From positions 124,001 through 188,000 of the forward strand of contig NZ_FNOX01000004.1 of assembly GCF_900107155.1 (NCBI RefSeq): a stretch of 64,000 nucleotides of DNA, written 5' to 3'. Position 1 is the stretch's first letter. Every line of letters starts with the position of its first letter. The notes beneath the pieces are model-generated. The model searched no databases. It worked only from the letters and a program-made list of their open reading frames with translations, and was not told the origin of the DNA. This document shows positions 18,881-26,737 of the stretch, piece by piece. The stretch is from Pseudomonas salomonii. GTDB taxonomy: Bacteria > Pseudomonadota > Gammaproteobacteria > Pseudomonadales > Pseudomonadaceae. Both the position numbers and the translations under genes were made by a program.

Positions 18881-18896
18881 TGCAGGGCGCGTGCCA
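18881..18896 (-). promoter_or_regulatory. Sigma-54 promoter of nrsZ
   Basis: The minus strand reads TGGCACGCGCCCTGCA, matching TGGCACG-N4-TTGCW with one change and exact GG-N10-GC spacing. Predicted start is about 18870. Two TGGTGCA/CGGTGCA half-sites at 19035-19041 and 19048-19054 lie at a usual NtrC distance upstream. Confidence 0.85.
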
Positions 18897-18936
18897 GAAG
18901 TTGAAATGTGCGCCAAAAAATTACGCCAGAAAGCGC

Positions 18937-18959
18937 AAAGCCCCGGAATACGGGGCTTT
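18937..18959. terminator. Hairpin terminator between ntrC and nrsZ
   Basis: Perfect 9-bp stem AAAGCCCCG / CGGGGCTTT around the 5-base loop GAATA. On the minus strand it would end ntrB-ntrC transcripts before the nrsZ promoter; on the plus strand it is followed by GGTGTTTTT. Confidence 0.7.
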
Positions 18960-19062
18960 GGTGTTTTTGCGATTTGATGTTTTCTTGATTCGGCGGGTGT
19001 TTCAGGCTGGCTGGATGTGCGCGATGCTAGTTCATGGTGCATTGAAGCGGTGCACTCCACCT

Positions 19063-19196
19063 GATCGTTCCCACGCTCCGTGTGGGAATGCATCGTGTGA
19101 CGCTCCGCGTCACCAGTGCACAGATCTGAACTTGCGGTGAGGCTCGGACGCGGAGCGTCCGGGGAGGCGTTCCCACGCCGAGCGTGGGAACGATCA
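19063..19196. repeat. REP-like palindromic repeat, family B (copy 2)
   Basis: Outer arms GATCGTTCCCACGC / GCGTGGGAACGATC with inner GACGCTCCGCGTC-type arms. It ends four bases before the ntrC stop codon. Confidence 0.85.
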
Positions 19197-19200
19197 GCAG

Positions 19201-20637
19201 TTAGGCTTCATCACCCTCATCATCATCCCCACCATCGACCTTCATGCCCAACTCCTTGATCTTGCGCGTCAAGGTATTGCGGCCCCAGCCCAGCAACACC
19301 GCGGCATCGCGACGGCGGCCGGCGGTGTGCTTCAGGGCAGTTTCGATCATGATCCGCTCGAACGCCGGCACGGCGCTGTCCAGCAGGTTCGACTGGCCGC
19401 GTGCCAAAGCCTGGTCGGCCCATTGGCGCAGCGCCTGCTCCCAGTTGGTCACCGGTGCCGAATCCTGCGGCAGGCTCAACAGCTCCGGCGGCAGGTCGCT
19501 GATGTGCACTTCGCGCCCGGACGCCATCACCGTGATCCAGCGGCAAGTGTTCTCCAACTGGCGCACGTTACCCGGCCACGGCAGGTTCTTGAGGTATTCC
19601 TCGGTCTCGCTTTTGAGCAGCTTCGGTTCCACCGCCAGTTCTTGCGCGGCGCGGCTGAGGAAGTGGCGGGCGAGGGTCGGGATGTCTTCGCGGCGATCGG
19701 ACATCCGAGGGATGTGGATACGAATTACGTTGAGGCGGTGAAACAAGTCCTCACGGAATTTGCCCGCGTGTACCAACGTTTCCAGATTCTGGTGCGTCGC
19801 CGCAATGATGCGCACATCAACCTTGACCGGCGTGTGCCCGCCGACGCGGTAGAACTCACCGTCTGCCAATACGCGCAGCAAGCGTGTCTGGGTATCTGCC
19901 GGCATATCGCCGATTTCATCCAGGAACAGCGTGCCGCCGTCAGCCTGTTCGAAGCGCCCGCGACGCAGGTTGGCCGCGCCGGTGAACGCGCCTTTTTCAT
20001 GACCGAACAGCTCGGACTCCATCAAGTCCTTCGGAATCGCCGCCATGTTCAGCGCGATAAACGGCGAGGCCGCCCGTGGGCTGTGACGGTGCAGCGCGTG
20101 CGCCACCAACTCTTTACCGGTGCCCGACTCGCCGTTGATCAACACGGTGATGTTGGAGTGGCTCAAACGCCCGATGGCGCGAAACACTTCCTGCATCGCC
20201 GGTGCCTCACCGATGATTTCCGGGGTGCGGGTCAGGGCCGGTGGGGCTTCCTGGCTTTGTTGTTCCTGAGCGTGCTGGTTGGCGCGCTTGACCAGCGCCA
20301 CCGCCTCGTCCACATCGAACGGCTTGGGCAGGTATTCAAAGGCACCGCCCTGATACGACGCGACAGCGCTGTCCAGATCCGAGTGCGCGGTCATGATGAT
20401 CACCGGCAAACGCGGGTGCTGCTCGCGGATGCGCGCCAGCAAGTCCAGGCCACTGGCGCCGGGCATGCGGATGTCGGAGATGATCACGTCCGGCTGCTGA
20501 CGAGCCAGGCGGCTCATCACCCCGTCGGCGCTGTCGAAGCTCTGGGTAGTCATGCCTTCCTGTTGCAAGGCTTTCTCGAGGACCCAGCGGATAGAACGGT
20601 CGTCATCGACGATCCAGACAGTTTCACTACGGCTCAT
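19201..20637 (-). CDS. ntrC: Nitrogen regulation response regulator NtrC
   Basis: 478-residue sigma-54 activator (GlnG). The receiver domain has phospho-acceptor Asp55 ([11 protein letters not shown]). The AAA+ domain (about 145-375) has Walker A GESGTGKE, the sigma-54 contact GAFTGA and Walker [10 protein letters not shown] Fis-type helix-turn-helix at the C-terminus ([19 protein letters not shown]) ends in an acidic [10 protein letters not shown] tail. The start overlaps the ntrB stop by 4 nt. Confidence 0.97.
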   Translation of the reverse strand: MSRSETVWIVDDDRSIRWVLEKALQQEGMTTQSFDSADGVMSRLARQQPDVIISDIRMPGASGLDLLARIREQHPRLPVIIMTAHSDLDSAVASYQGGAFEYLPKPFDVDEAVALVKRANQHAQEQQSQEAPPALTRTPEIIGEAPAMQEVFRAIGRLSHSNITVLINGESGTGKELVAHALHRHSPRAASPFIALNMAAIPKDLMESELFGHEKGAFTGAANLRRGRFEQADGGTLFLDEIGDMPADTQTRLLRVLADGEFYRVGGHTPVKVDVRIIAATHQNLETLVHAGKFREDLFHRLNVIRIHIPRMSDRREDIPTLARHFLSRAAQELAVEPKLLKSETEEYLKNLPWPGNVRQLENTCRWITVMASGREVHISDLPPELLSLPQDSAPVTNWEQALRQWADQALARGQSNLLDSAVPAFERIMIETALKHTAGRRRDAAVLLGWGRNTLTRKIKELGMKVDGGDDDEGDEA

Positions 20638-21719
20638 GTCGTGGGGGCTCCTTGTTCCAATGGCAGGAAGATCGAGAACGTGGTGTGGCCGGGATGGCTC
20701 TCACATTCGATCAGGCCCTGGTGCTGGCTGATGATGTTCTGGGTAATGGCCAGGCCCAGCCCGGTACCGTCCGGGCGGCCGCTGACCATGGGAAAGAAGA
20801 TGGTTTCCTGCAGTTCCGCAGGAATGCCCGGGCCGTTGTCGATGATCTCGACCTTGGTCACCAGGCGATGGCGCACATGGCCGATGGTGAACTGGCGCAG
20901 GGCGCGGGTGCGCAGGCTGATGCGGCCCAGGCGCAGCTCGTTCTGACTGCTGATGGCCTGCATGGCGTTGCGCACGATATTGAGCACCGCCTGAATCATC
21001 TGCTCGCGGTCGATCAATACGTCGGGAATGCTTGGGTCGTAGTCGCGCACCAAGGTGATGCAGCCCTGGCTTTCGGCCTCGACCAACTGGCACACGCGCT
21101 CCAGCACTTCGTGCACGTTGGTCATCGCCAGGGACGGCAGCTTGTTGGAGCCGAGCATGCGGTCCACCAGGTTACGCAGGCGGTCGGCCTCCTCGATGAT
21201 GACGTTGGTGTAGTCCTTGAGGTGTTCCTCCGGCAGCTCACGGGCCAGCAACTGCGCCGCGCCGCGAATGCCGCCGAGGGGGTTCTTGATCTCGTGGGCC
21301 AGGCCGCGCACCAGCATTTTGCTGGTTTCCTGCTTGGACAGCTGCGCTTCTTCTTTGGTGATGCGCAGCAGGCGGTCGCGCGGGTGCACTTCGAGCAACA
21401 GCAAGGTCGCGCCATTGCTCAGGATCGGGGTCACGGCGTAGTCGACCGTCAGGGTCTGGCCGGTGAGGGCGGTGAGCATCGCTTCGCGCTTGGTAAACGG
21501 GTGCGCCTGCTCCACGGCCTGGCGCAACGAACTCAAGGCCTCGGCCGACTCGGTGAACAATTCGCTGATGAACTGCCCATGGCTGCGCTGGCCGCTGATG
21601 GCCAGGAGCATCTCCGCCGCCGGGTTCATGTACTCAAGACGCAAGTCGTCATTGAGCAGGATGGTCGCGGTGGTCAGGTTGTCGAGTAACAAACGGTGCA
21701 GTGCATCGCTGATGGTCAT
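20634..21719 (-). CDS. ntrB: Nitrogen regulation sensor kinase NtrB
   Basis: 361-residue cytoplasmic histidine kinase/phosphatase (GlnL) controlled by PII. PAS domain at about 5-110, HisKA with His142 (RGLAHEIKNPLGG), then the ATPase domain with NIVRNAMQA, DNGPGIP and GTGLGLAI. No membrane segment, as expected. It leads the ntrB-ntrC operon; an NtrC-like operator lies about 200 bp upstream at 21920-21934, which points to autoregulation. Confidence 0.96.
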   Translation of the reverse strand: MTISDALHRLLLDNLTTATILLNDDLRLEYMNPAAEMLLAISGQRSHGQFISELFTESAEALSSLRQAVEQAHPFTKREAMLTALTGQTLTVDYAVTPILSNGATLLLLEVHPRDRLLRITKEEAQLSKQETSKMLVRGLAHEIKNPLGGIRGAAQLLARELPEEHLKDYTNVIIEEADRLRNLVDRMLGSNKLPSLAMTNVHEVLERVCQLVEAESQGCITLVRDYDPSIPDVLIDREQMIQAVLNIVRNAMQAISSQNELRLGRISLRTRALRQFTIGHVRHRLVTKVEIIDNGPGIPAELQETIFFPMVSGRPDGTGLGLAITQNIISQHQGLIECESHPGHTTFSIFLPLEQGAPTT

Positions 21720-21919
21720 CGGGACCTCTTTTGGAGCAAGGCGCGGGCTTGAGGCACACGCTGATACAAGGAAAATGCAAAAACCAAACCAAGGCTCCGA
21801 AAAGAAGCGTTAAACCCCTGAAATAAGGGTTTTAGGCGCGAAACTGTGGCGTTCTGCCAGCGTGATCGAGAAGAATCGAACCAAAATGGGCTGGATGGGT
21901 GGGAAGTGTGCAGGCTATC

Positions 21920-21934
21920 GCACCAATATAGTGC
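21920..21934. promoter_or_regulatory. Probable NtrC-binding site upstream of ntrB
   Basis: GCACCAATATAGTGC, that is GCAC-N7-GTGC with an AT-rich centre, matches the NtrC consensus GCACTANANTGGTGC on the minus strand (GCACTATATTGGTGC). Confidence 0.75.
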
Positions 21935-21994
21935 GATTTTGGAAAGTTTGTTCAGGAAGGCGCGGAAGGTACATCTGAATGCGCCCAATCCAAA

Positions 21995-22084
21995 TGTGGG
22001 AGCGGGCTTGCTCGCGAAGGCGGTGTGTCAGTTAACACATGTATCGACTGATTCGCCGCCTTCGCGAGCAAGCCCGCTCCCACA
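21995..22084. repeat. REPIN, family A (copy 3)
   Basis: TGTGGGAGCGGGCTTGCTCG and its inverted partner CGAGCAAGCCCGCTCCCACA, separated by about 50 bp. Lies between the chorismate mutase gene and ntrB. Confidence 0.92.
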
Positions 22085-22106
22085 GTTTTGATTGGGTTTG
22101 CAGGCT

Positions 22107-22643
22107 TTAACCTTTGAAGATGCACAGCTCGGCGGTGGCGCGGATCATTGCCAGTTGGCGCAGCGGATCATTCAGCGGCTCATGCACGGCGGTGGCCAAC
22201 CACTGCGGGCACTGTGGATCGGTGCGCTGCGGGGTGAAGTCGGCCAGTTGCTGCAGGAGGGTTTTTTGCAGTTGGTCCAGTTGCGGCCGAATCTGCTTCA
22301 CCAGATCCGGGCGCGGGTCGTCGGGGGCCTTGCCCTGGAACTGCCAGTCGGACAGGTGGGTGTATTGCACCAGCTTGTTGGCCTCGATCTGCGCCGAAAA
22401 AAACTGCTCGGCGGCAGCGGGGTCGAGTTTGTAGCTGGGGGCCTGGGCGGTGACGCTGGCGATCACCTCTTGTTCGCGCTTTTTGTCCTCTACGGGCTTG
22501 TGGCTGTCCCATTTGCTCAGGGCTACCTGGTCGGCAATCTCCAGGCGCTCGGCGATGCTGTTGAGCAAGGGCTCCAGAGTGGGCGGTGCCGCGTTGGCTG
22601 TGGCGCAGGCGAATAACAGGGCGAATGCAAATCTATGTTTCAA
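22107..22643 (-). CDS. Secreted chorismate mutase, AroQ-gamma type
   Basis: 178-residue all-helical chorismate mutase with a signal peptide (MKHRFAFALLFACATANA), so it should act in the periplasm or be exported. AroQ-gamma signatures are IAERLEIADQVALSKWD, the VEDKKREQEVI helix and QIEANKLVQY. C-terminal Cys residues (PQCPQW and ELCIFKG) could form the disulfide typical of the class. It converts chorismate to prephenate, though its role outside the cytoplasm is unclear. REPINs flank it on both sides. Confidence 0.85.
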   Translation of the reverse strand: MKHRFAFALLFACATANAAPPTLEPLLNSIAERLEIADQVALSKWDSHKPVEDKKREQEVIASVTAQAPSYKLDPAAAEQFFSAQIEANKLVQYTHLSDWQFQGKAPDDPRPDLVKQIRPQLDQLQKTLLQQLADFTPQRTDPQCPQWLATAVHEPLNDPLRQLAMIRATAELCIFKG

Positions 22644-22655
22644 CGTAGATCTCCT

Positions 22656-22745
22656 TGTGGGAGCGGGCTTGCTCGCGAAGGCGGTGTGTCAGTCACCCGA
22701 TGCATTAACTGATACGCCGCTTTCGCGAGCAAGCCCGCTCCCACA
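22656..22745. repeat. REPIN, family A (copy 4)
   Basis: Inverted TGTGGGAGCGGGCTTGCTCG / CGAGCAAGCCCGCTCCCACA pair. It begins 12 bases before the chorismate mutase start codon, so it overlaps the place where that gene's promoter or ribosome site should be. Confidence 0.92.
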
Positions 22746-22779
22746 TTTTGATTGGGTTTGCAGATTTTGGGCAGTGTCA

Positions 22780-23093
22780 GCCAGAGGCTACCTTAACTTG
22801 CGTGCTTGCCTACAGGTGCGCCAGAATCCGCCGGCTTGTACGGCTGGCTTGTCGTCTCTAAGGTTGCTCGGTCGCTGCTCATCAGCGATCAGGTTTAGTA
22901 GCCTGGATTCGAATTGTAGGTCGTGCATTCTCCATCAATCAGATTTCCCAAATCTGTGCTTGATGGTGGCTGTGCGCAGGGCATCCTCGGATGCGCCGGG
23001 CTTCTACATTCACCGGTCTACTAACCTGCGCACAGCCGCCACCCTTTCGTTTAGTAGCGAAGCGAAGGCGGCCTCATTAGAGGAATGTAGAAA
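22780..23093 (+). promoter_or_regulatory. Structured leader upstream of the DUF6124 gene
   Basis: A long, apparently transcribed leader. A 17-bp stem with one G-U pair joins TGGTGGCTGTGCGCAGG (22964-22980) to CCTGCGCACAGCCGCCA (23025-23041). A GCATC-CTCG-GATGC hairpin lies inside it (22981-22994). GCCGCC (23035-23040), part of the right arm, can instead pair with GGCGGC (23067-23072), nine bases before the GAGGAA ribosome site. CTACTAA (23018-23024) complements TTAGTAG at both 22895-22901 and 23051-23057. TCGCTG-CTCAT-CAGCGA forms another hairpin near 22872-22888. This is a candidate cis-regulatory RNA; no known class is assigned. Confidence 0.6.
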
Positions 23094-23333
23094 ATGTTCA
23101 AACCAACGCCAAATCCGCCTCCGTCCGTCTTCACCATCGACCCTGGCAGCGACGACGAATCCCTGCTGATCAACAGCTTCGAAGCCTTTACCTCGGTCAG
23201 CACCTTGTTGCTTGATTTGTCCGAGGCCCTGGAAGGCAAGCACCGCGATACCGTCCTGGCGATTCACCAGCTCAGCGCCCTCGGCACCTTGATGGTGGGC
23301 AACATGCTCGACCGCCACGCCCCGGCTCGCTAA
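23094..23333 (+). CDS. DUF6124 family protein
   Basis: 79-residue acidic, mostly helical protein of unknown function, restricted as far as I know to Pseudomonas. It opens MFKPTPNPPP, followed by a helix-rich body (DDESLLINSFEAFTSVSTLL; DTVLAIHQLSALGTLMVGNML) and a basic end DRHAPAR. The pattern resembles the DUF3077/DUF6124 group, often present in several paralogues per genome. GAGGAA eight bases before ATG is a strong ribosome site. The structured leader and the shared terminator with glnA bracket it as a single-gene unit. Confidence 0.75.
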   Translation: MFKPTPNPPPSVFTIDPGSDDESLLINSFEAFTSVSTLLLDLSEALEGKHRDTVLAIHQLSALGTLMVGNMLDRHAPAR

Positions 23334-23342
23334 ACGCCAGGC

Positions 23343-23372
23343 AAAAAAAGACCTCCCGAAGGAGGTCTTTTT
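23343..23372. terminator. Bidirectional terminator, DUF6124 gene / glnA
   Basis: AAAGACCTCC-CGAA-GGAGGTCTTT: a perfect 10-bp stem with a tetraloop, preceded by an A-run and followed by T-runs, so it works on both strands between the convergent genes. Confidence 0.95.
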
Positions 23373-23402
23373 CGTTACGCCACGTTAAGCGGCGCTACCG
23401 GA

Positions 23403-24809
23403 TCAGCAGCTGTAGTACAGCTCGTATTCCAGTGGGTGTACGAAGGTGCGTACTTTGATTTCTTCTTCGCTTTTCAGCTCGATGTAAGCGTTGATGAAGT
23501 CGTCGCTGAATACGCCGCCTTTGGTCAGGAACGCACGGCCCTTGTCCAGCTCTTCCAGGGCTTCTTTCAGGCTGCCGCACACTTGTGGGATCTCTTTGGC
23601 CTCTTCAGGCGGCAGGTCGTACAAGTTTTTGTCGGCGGCGTCGCCTGGGTGGATCTTGTTCTGGATACCGTCCAGGCCAGCCATTACCAGCGCAGCGAAG
23701 GCCAGGTATGGGTTGGCTGCCGGGTCCGGGAAGCGAGCTTCGATACGGCGAGCGCGCGGGCTGGACACGTAAGGAATACGGATCGAAGCGGAACGGTTAC
23801 GCGCCGAGTAGGCCAGCATTACCGGTGCTTCGAAACCTGGGACCAGACGCTTGTAGGAGTTGGTCGACGGGTTGGTGAAGCCGTTCAGGGCCTTACCGTG
23901 CTTGATGATACCGCCGATGAAGTACAGGGCAGTGTCGGACAGGCCGGCATAACCTTCGCCAGCGAAGGTGTTCTTGCCATCTTTGGCGATGGACAGGTGA
24001 ACGTGCATACCCGAACCGTTATCGCCGTACAGAGGCTTAGGCATGAAGGTAGCGGTACGGCCGTAGGCATCCGCCACGTTGTGTACGCAGTACTTCAGGG
24101 TCTGAACTTCGTCAGCCTTGGCTACCAGGGTGTTGAACTTCACGCCGATTTCGTTCTGGCCGGCAGTCGCCACTTCGTGGTGGTGAACTTCGATGACCAG
24201 GCCCATTTCTTCCATGGCGTTGCACATGGAGGTACGGATTTCGTGGTCGTGGTCGAACGGCGGAACCGGGAAGTAACCCCCTTTGACGCCTGGACGGTGG
24301 CCTTTGTTGCCGCCTTCGATGTCCTGGTCAGACATCCACGAACCTTGTTCGGAGAAGATCTTGAACATGGAGCCGGAGATGTCGGACTTGAACTTGACCG
24401 AATCAAAGATGAAGAATTCCGGCTCCGGGCCTACGAATACGGTGTCGCCGATACCGGTCGACTTCAGGTACTCCTCGGCGCGCTTGGCGATCGCACGTGG
24501 GTCGCGGTCGTAGCCTTGCATGGTCGAAGGCTCGATCACGTCGCAGACAATGATCAGGGTTGGGTCTTCGGTGAACGGGTCGAGTACGGCAGTGCTGTCG
24601 TCCGGCATCAGGATCATGTCGGAAGCTTCGATGCCTTTCCAGCCGGCAATGGAGGAACCGTCGAACATTTTGCCTTCTTCGAAGAAAGCATCATCCAGCG
24701 CGTCGCGAGCCGGCATGGTCACGTGGTGCTGAGTACCTTTAGTGTCCGTGAAGCGCAGATCAATCCACTTAACGTCATGATCTTTGATGAGTTGAACCGA
24801 CTTCGACAT
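23403..24809 (-). CDS. glnA: Glutamine synthetase, type I
   Basis: 468-residue GSI that makes glutamine from glutamate, ammonia and ATP; a dodecamer. Seen are the DGSSIAGW substrate loop, the MHVHLS metal/ATP region and the adenylylation Tyr in NLYDLPPEE near residue 398, so it is of the adenylylated GSI-beta type. GGAGG precedes the ATG at 24809. Upstream are a sigma-54 promoter and two NtrC-like sites, and ntrB-ntrC lie about 1.7 kb downstream. Confidence 0.98.
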   Translation of the reverse strand: MSKSVQLIKDHDVKWIDLRFTDTKGTQHHVTMPARDALDDAFFEEGKMFDGSSIAGWKGIEASDMILMPDDSTAVLDPFTEDPTLIIVCDVIEPSTMQGYDRDPRAIAKRAEEYLKSTGIGDTVFVGPEPEFFIFDSVKFKSDISGSMFKIFSEQGSWMSDQDIEGGNKGHRPGVKGGYFPVPPFDHDHEIRTSMCNAMEEMGLVIEVHHHEVATAGQNEIGVKFNTLVAKADEVQTLKYCVHNVADAYGRTATFMPKPLYGDNGSGMHVHLSIAKDGKNTFAGEGYAGLSDTALYFIGGIIKHGKALNGFTNPSTNSYKRLVPGFEAPVMLAYSARNRSASIRIPYVSSPRARRIEARFPDPAANPYLAFAALVMAGLDGIQNKIHPGDAADKNLYDLPPEEAKEIPQVCGSLKEALEELDKGRAFLTKGGVFSDDFINAYIELKSEEEIKVRTFVHPLEYELYYSC

Positions 24810-24911
24810 GGTGTCCTCCGGGTGGCTTCGGGCTGGGGTAGTGGAGTTAGCCCTTAGAATGTGGGTGATGCCGGCGCGAATACTCGACCAAGGCAACCTG
24901 CCTCACAAGAG

Positions 24912-24927
24912 AGCAAATTGCATGCCA
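24912..24927 (-). promoter_or_regulatory. Sigma-54 promoter of glnA
   Basis: The minus strand reads TGGCATGCAATTTGCT, a full match to TGGCAYG-N4-TTGCW with GG and GC ten bases apart. Predicted start is about 24900, some 90 bases before the ATG. Confidence 0.93.
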
Positions 24928-24960
24928 GTGCGCCAACATGGCCTTTTTGCCTCAAAATGG

Positions 24961-24975
24961 CCCCTATAACGGTGC
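24961..24975 (-). promoter_or_regulatory. NtrC-like site, promoter-proximal (glnA)
   Basis: CCCCTATAACGGTGC keeps the centre and one half (GTGC) of GCAC-N7-GTGC. It is centred about 67 bases upstream of the predicted glnA start. The left half is degenerate, so the call is tentative. Confidence 0.5.
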
Positions 24976-25031
24976 AATCCGCTGAAGCGGAATAAATAAC
25001 GCACTGCAATGTAGCGTTAATTTGCGCAAAT

Positions 25032-25046
25032 GACCCGTTTTGGTGC
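25032..25046 (-). promoter_or_regulatory. NtrC-like site, promoter-distal (glnA)
   Basis: GACCCGTTTTGGTGC keeps the TTTTGGTGC half of the NtrC consensus. It is centred about 138 bases upstream of the glnA start, 71 bases from the proximal site, close to seven helical turns. Confidence 0.55.
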
Positions 25047-25095
25047 GTTGTATCTGTGATGCATATTAACTGGTTAAACCTTGAGCGATTTCCGC

Positions 25096-25101
25096 TATAA
25101 T
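25096..25101 (+). promoter_or_regulatory. -10 box for thiI
   Basis: TATAAT 42 bases before the thiI ATG, with TTAAAC at 25074-25079 (16-17-base spacing) as a weak -35. Confidence 0.6.
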
Positions 25102-25143
25102 CCGCGCCCCCCTTTTTCAGCAGGCCCGGCGCGCGCTGTTTCC

Positions 25144-26598
25144 ATGAAACTAATCGTAAAAGTCTTCCCCGAGATCACCATCAAAAGCCGACCGGTACGG
25201 ACGCGTTTCATCCGTCAGTTGGCCAAGAACATCCGTGCCGTGCTCCGCGATCTGGACCCGGCTGTGGTGGTGAACGGCGTGTGGGACAACCTCGAGCTGG
25301 AAACCCGTATTACCGACGCCAAAGCCTTGAAGGACATGACCGAGCGCCTGAGCTGCATGCCGGGCATTGCGCATTTCCTGCAGGTGGATGAGTACCCGTT
25401 GGGCGACTTCGACGACATCACCGAAAAGTGCAAACAGCACTACGGTGAGTCGCTGGAAGGCAAGATCTTTTCGGTGCGCTGCAAGCGTGCCGGCAAGCAC
25501 ATCTTCAGCTCCATGGATGTGGAGAAATACGTCGGCAGCAAGCTGCGTCGCGAGTGCGGCGCCGCCGGAATTTCCCTCAAAGCGCCGCAAATTGAAGTGC
25601 GCATGGAAATTCGCGACCAACGGTTGTTTGTGATCCACAGCCAGCACAACAGCATCGGCGGCTACCCGCTGGGCGCACTGGAACAGACCCTGGTACTCAT
25701 GTCCGGCGGTTTCGATTCCACGGTGGCGGCCTACCAGATCATGCGCCGCGGCCTGATGAGCCACTTCTGCTTTTTTAACCTGGGCGGGCGTGCACACGAA
25801 TTGGGCGTGATGGAAGTCGCGCACTTTATCTGGAAGAAGTACGGCAGCTCCCAACGCGTGCTATTTGTAAGCGTGCCGTTCGAGGAAGTGCTGGGCGAAA
25901 TTCTCGGCAAAGTCGATAACAGTCATATGGGCGTGGTATTGAAGCGTATGATGTTGCGCGCTGCGTCCCGAATCGCCGATCAGTTGCAGATCGACGCGTT
26001 GGTGACCGGTGAAGCGATCTCCCAGGTGTCCAGCCAGACGCTGCCAAACCTGTCGCTGATTGATTGCGTCACCGAGAAGCTGGTCTTGCGCCCGCTGATC
26101 GCCAGCCACAAGCAGGACATCATCGACCTGGCAGAAGAAATCGGCACGGCCGACTTTGCCAAGCACATGCCTGAATATTGCGGGGTCATTTCGGTGAACC
26201 CCAAGACCCACGCCAAGCGCAACCGCGTGGAGTATGAAGAACAACAGTTTGATATGGCGATTCTTGAGCGTGCGCTTGAGAACGCCAAACTGGTCCCGAT
26301 CGATCGCGTCATCGATGAATTGGACCAGGATGTGCAAATCGAAGAAGTCAGCGAAGCCCTGGCCGGCCAGATCGTCGTCGACATCCGTCACCCGGATGCC
26401 GCCGAGGATGAGCCGCTGGAAATCGCTGGCATCGACGTGCAAGCGCTGCCGTTCTACGCATTGAACGCGCGCTTCAAGGAACTGGATAACAGCCGTCAGT
26501 ACCTGCTGTATTGCGACAAAGGCGTGATGAGTCGCCTGCATGCCCACCATTTGCTCAGTGAGGGGTATGCCAATGTGCGCGTTTATCGACCGAGCTAA
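25144..26598 (+). CDS. thiI: tRNA 4-thiouridine synthase / thiamine sulfur-transfer protein ThiI
   Basis: 484-residue enzyme that thiolates U8 of tRNA and passes sulfur to thiamine thiazole synthesis. Order: ferredoxin-like and THUMP domains (1-170), PP-loop ATPase with MSGGFDST (about 185-192), and a C-terminal rhodanese domain. The catalytic rhodanese Cys is Cys456 ([11 protein letters not shown]), the same number as in E. coli, so this is the long form. An open frame runs upstream to 25081, but [11 protein letters not shown] at 25144 is the family start. Confidence 0.96.
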   Translation: MKLIVKVFPEITIKSRPVRTRFIRQLAKNIRAVLRDLDPAVVVNGVWDNLELETRITDAKALKDMTERLSCMPGIAHFLQVDEYPLGDFDDITEKCKQHYGESLEGKIFSVRCKRAGKHIFSSMDVEKYVGSKLRRECGAAGISLKAPQIEVRMEIRDQRLFVIHSQHNSIGGYPLGALEQTLVLMSGGFDSTVAAYQIMRRGLMSHFCFFNLGGRAHELGVMEVAHFIWKKYGSSQRVLFVSVPFEEVLGEILGKVDNSHMGVVLKRMMLRAASRIADQLQIDALVTGEAISQVSSQTLPNLSLIDCVTEKLVLRPLIASHKQDIIDLAEEIGTADFAKHMPEYCGVISVNPKTHAKRNRVEYEEQQFDMAILERALENAKLVPIDRVIDELDQDVQIEEVSEALAGQIVVDIRHPDAAEDEPLEIAGIDVQALPFYALNARFKELDNSRQYLLYCDKGVMSRLHAHHLLSEGYANVRVYRPS

Positions 26599-26737
26599 GA
26601 GCCCGGGGCTGTTTGCCTGTGGCCTGCGTCACCGGCCCCCCGACTCTGCCGTCAAGCTGTAACGGCAAGGCCTGACTCTACTGTTAATCGCTGCCACGAC
26701 CTGTCAGCACACCGAATCCTCTGATCGAGATACACAA

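Larger units (their letters stand above)
21720..22106. other. Intergenic region upstream of ntrB
   Basis: 387 bp without a gene. It contains the NtrC-like palindrome at 21920-21934 and a REPIN at 21995-22084. A small hairpin is formed by AAACCCCTGAAATAAGGGTTT around 21811-21831 (AAACCC / GGGTTT). No convincing sigma-70 or sigma-54 promoter was found for ntrB. Confidence 0.5.
24810..25143. other. Divergent glnA / thiI regulatory region
   Basis: 334 bp without a gene. Minus strand: sigma-54 promoter (24912-24927) and NtrC-like sites (24961-24975, 25032-25046) for glnA. Plus strand: a sigma-70-like -10 box (25096-25101) for thiI. The roughly 90-base glnA leader shows no strong structure. Confidence 0.7.

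Noticed and set aside
22450..23169. 239-codon plus-strand frame over the chorismate mutase start, a REPIN and the DUF6124 leader
   Set aside because: It crosses a REPIN and shifts relative to the DUF6124 frame. No ribosome site; the leader is better explained as structured RNA.
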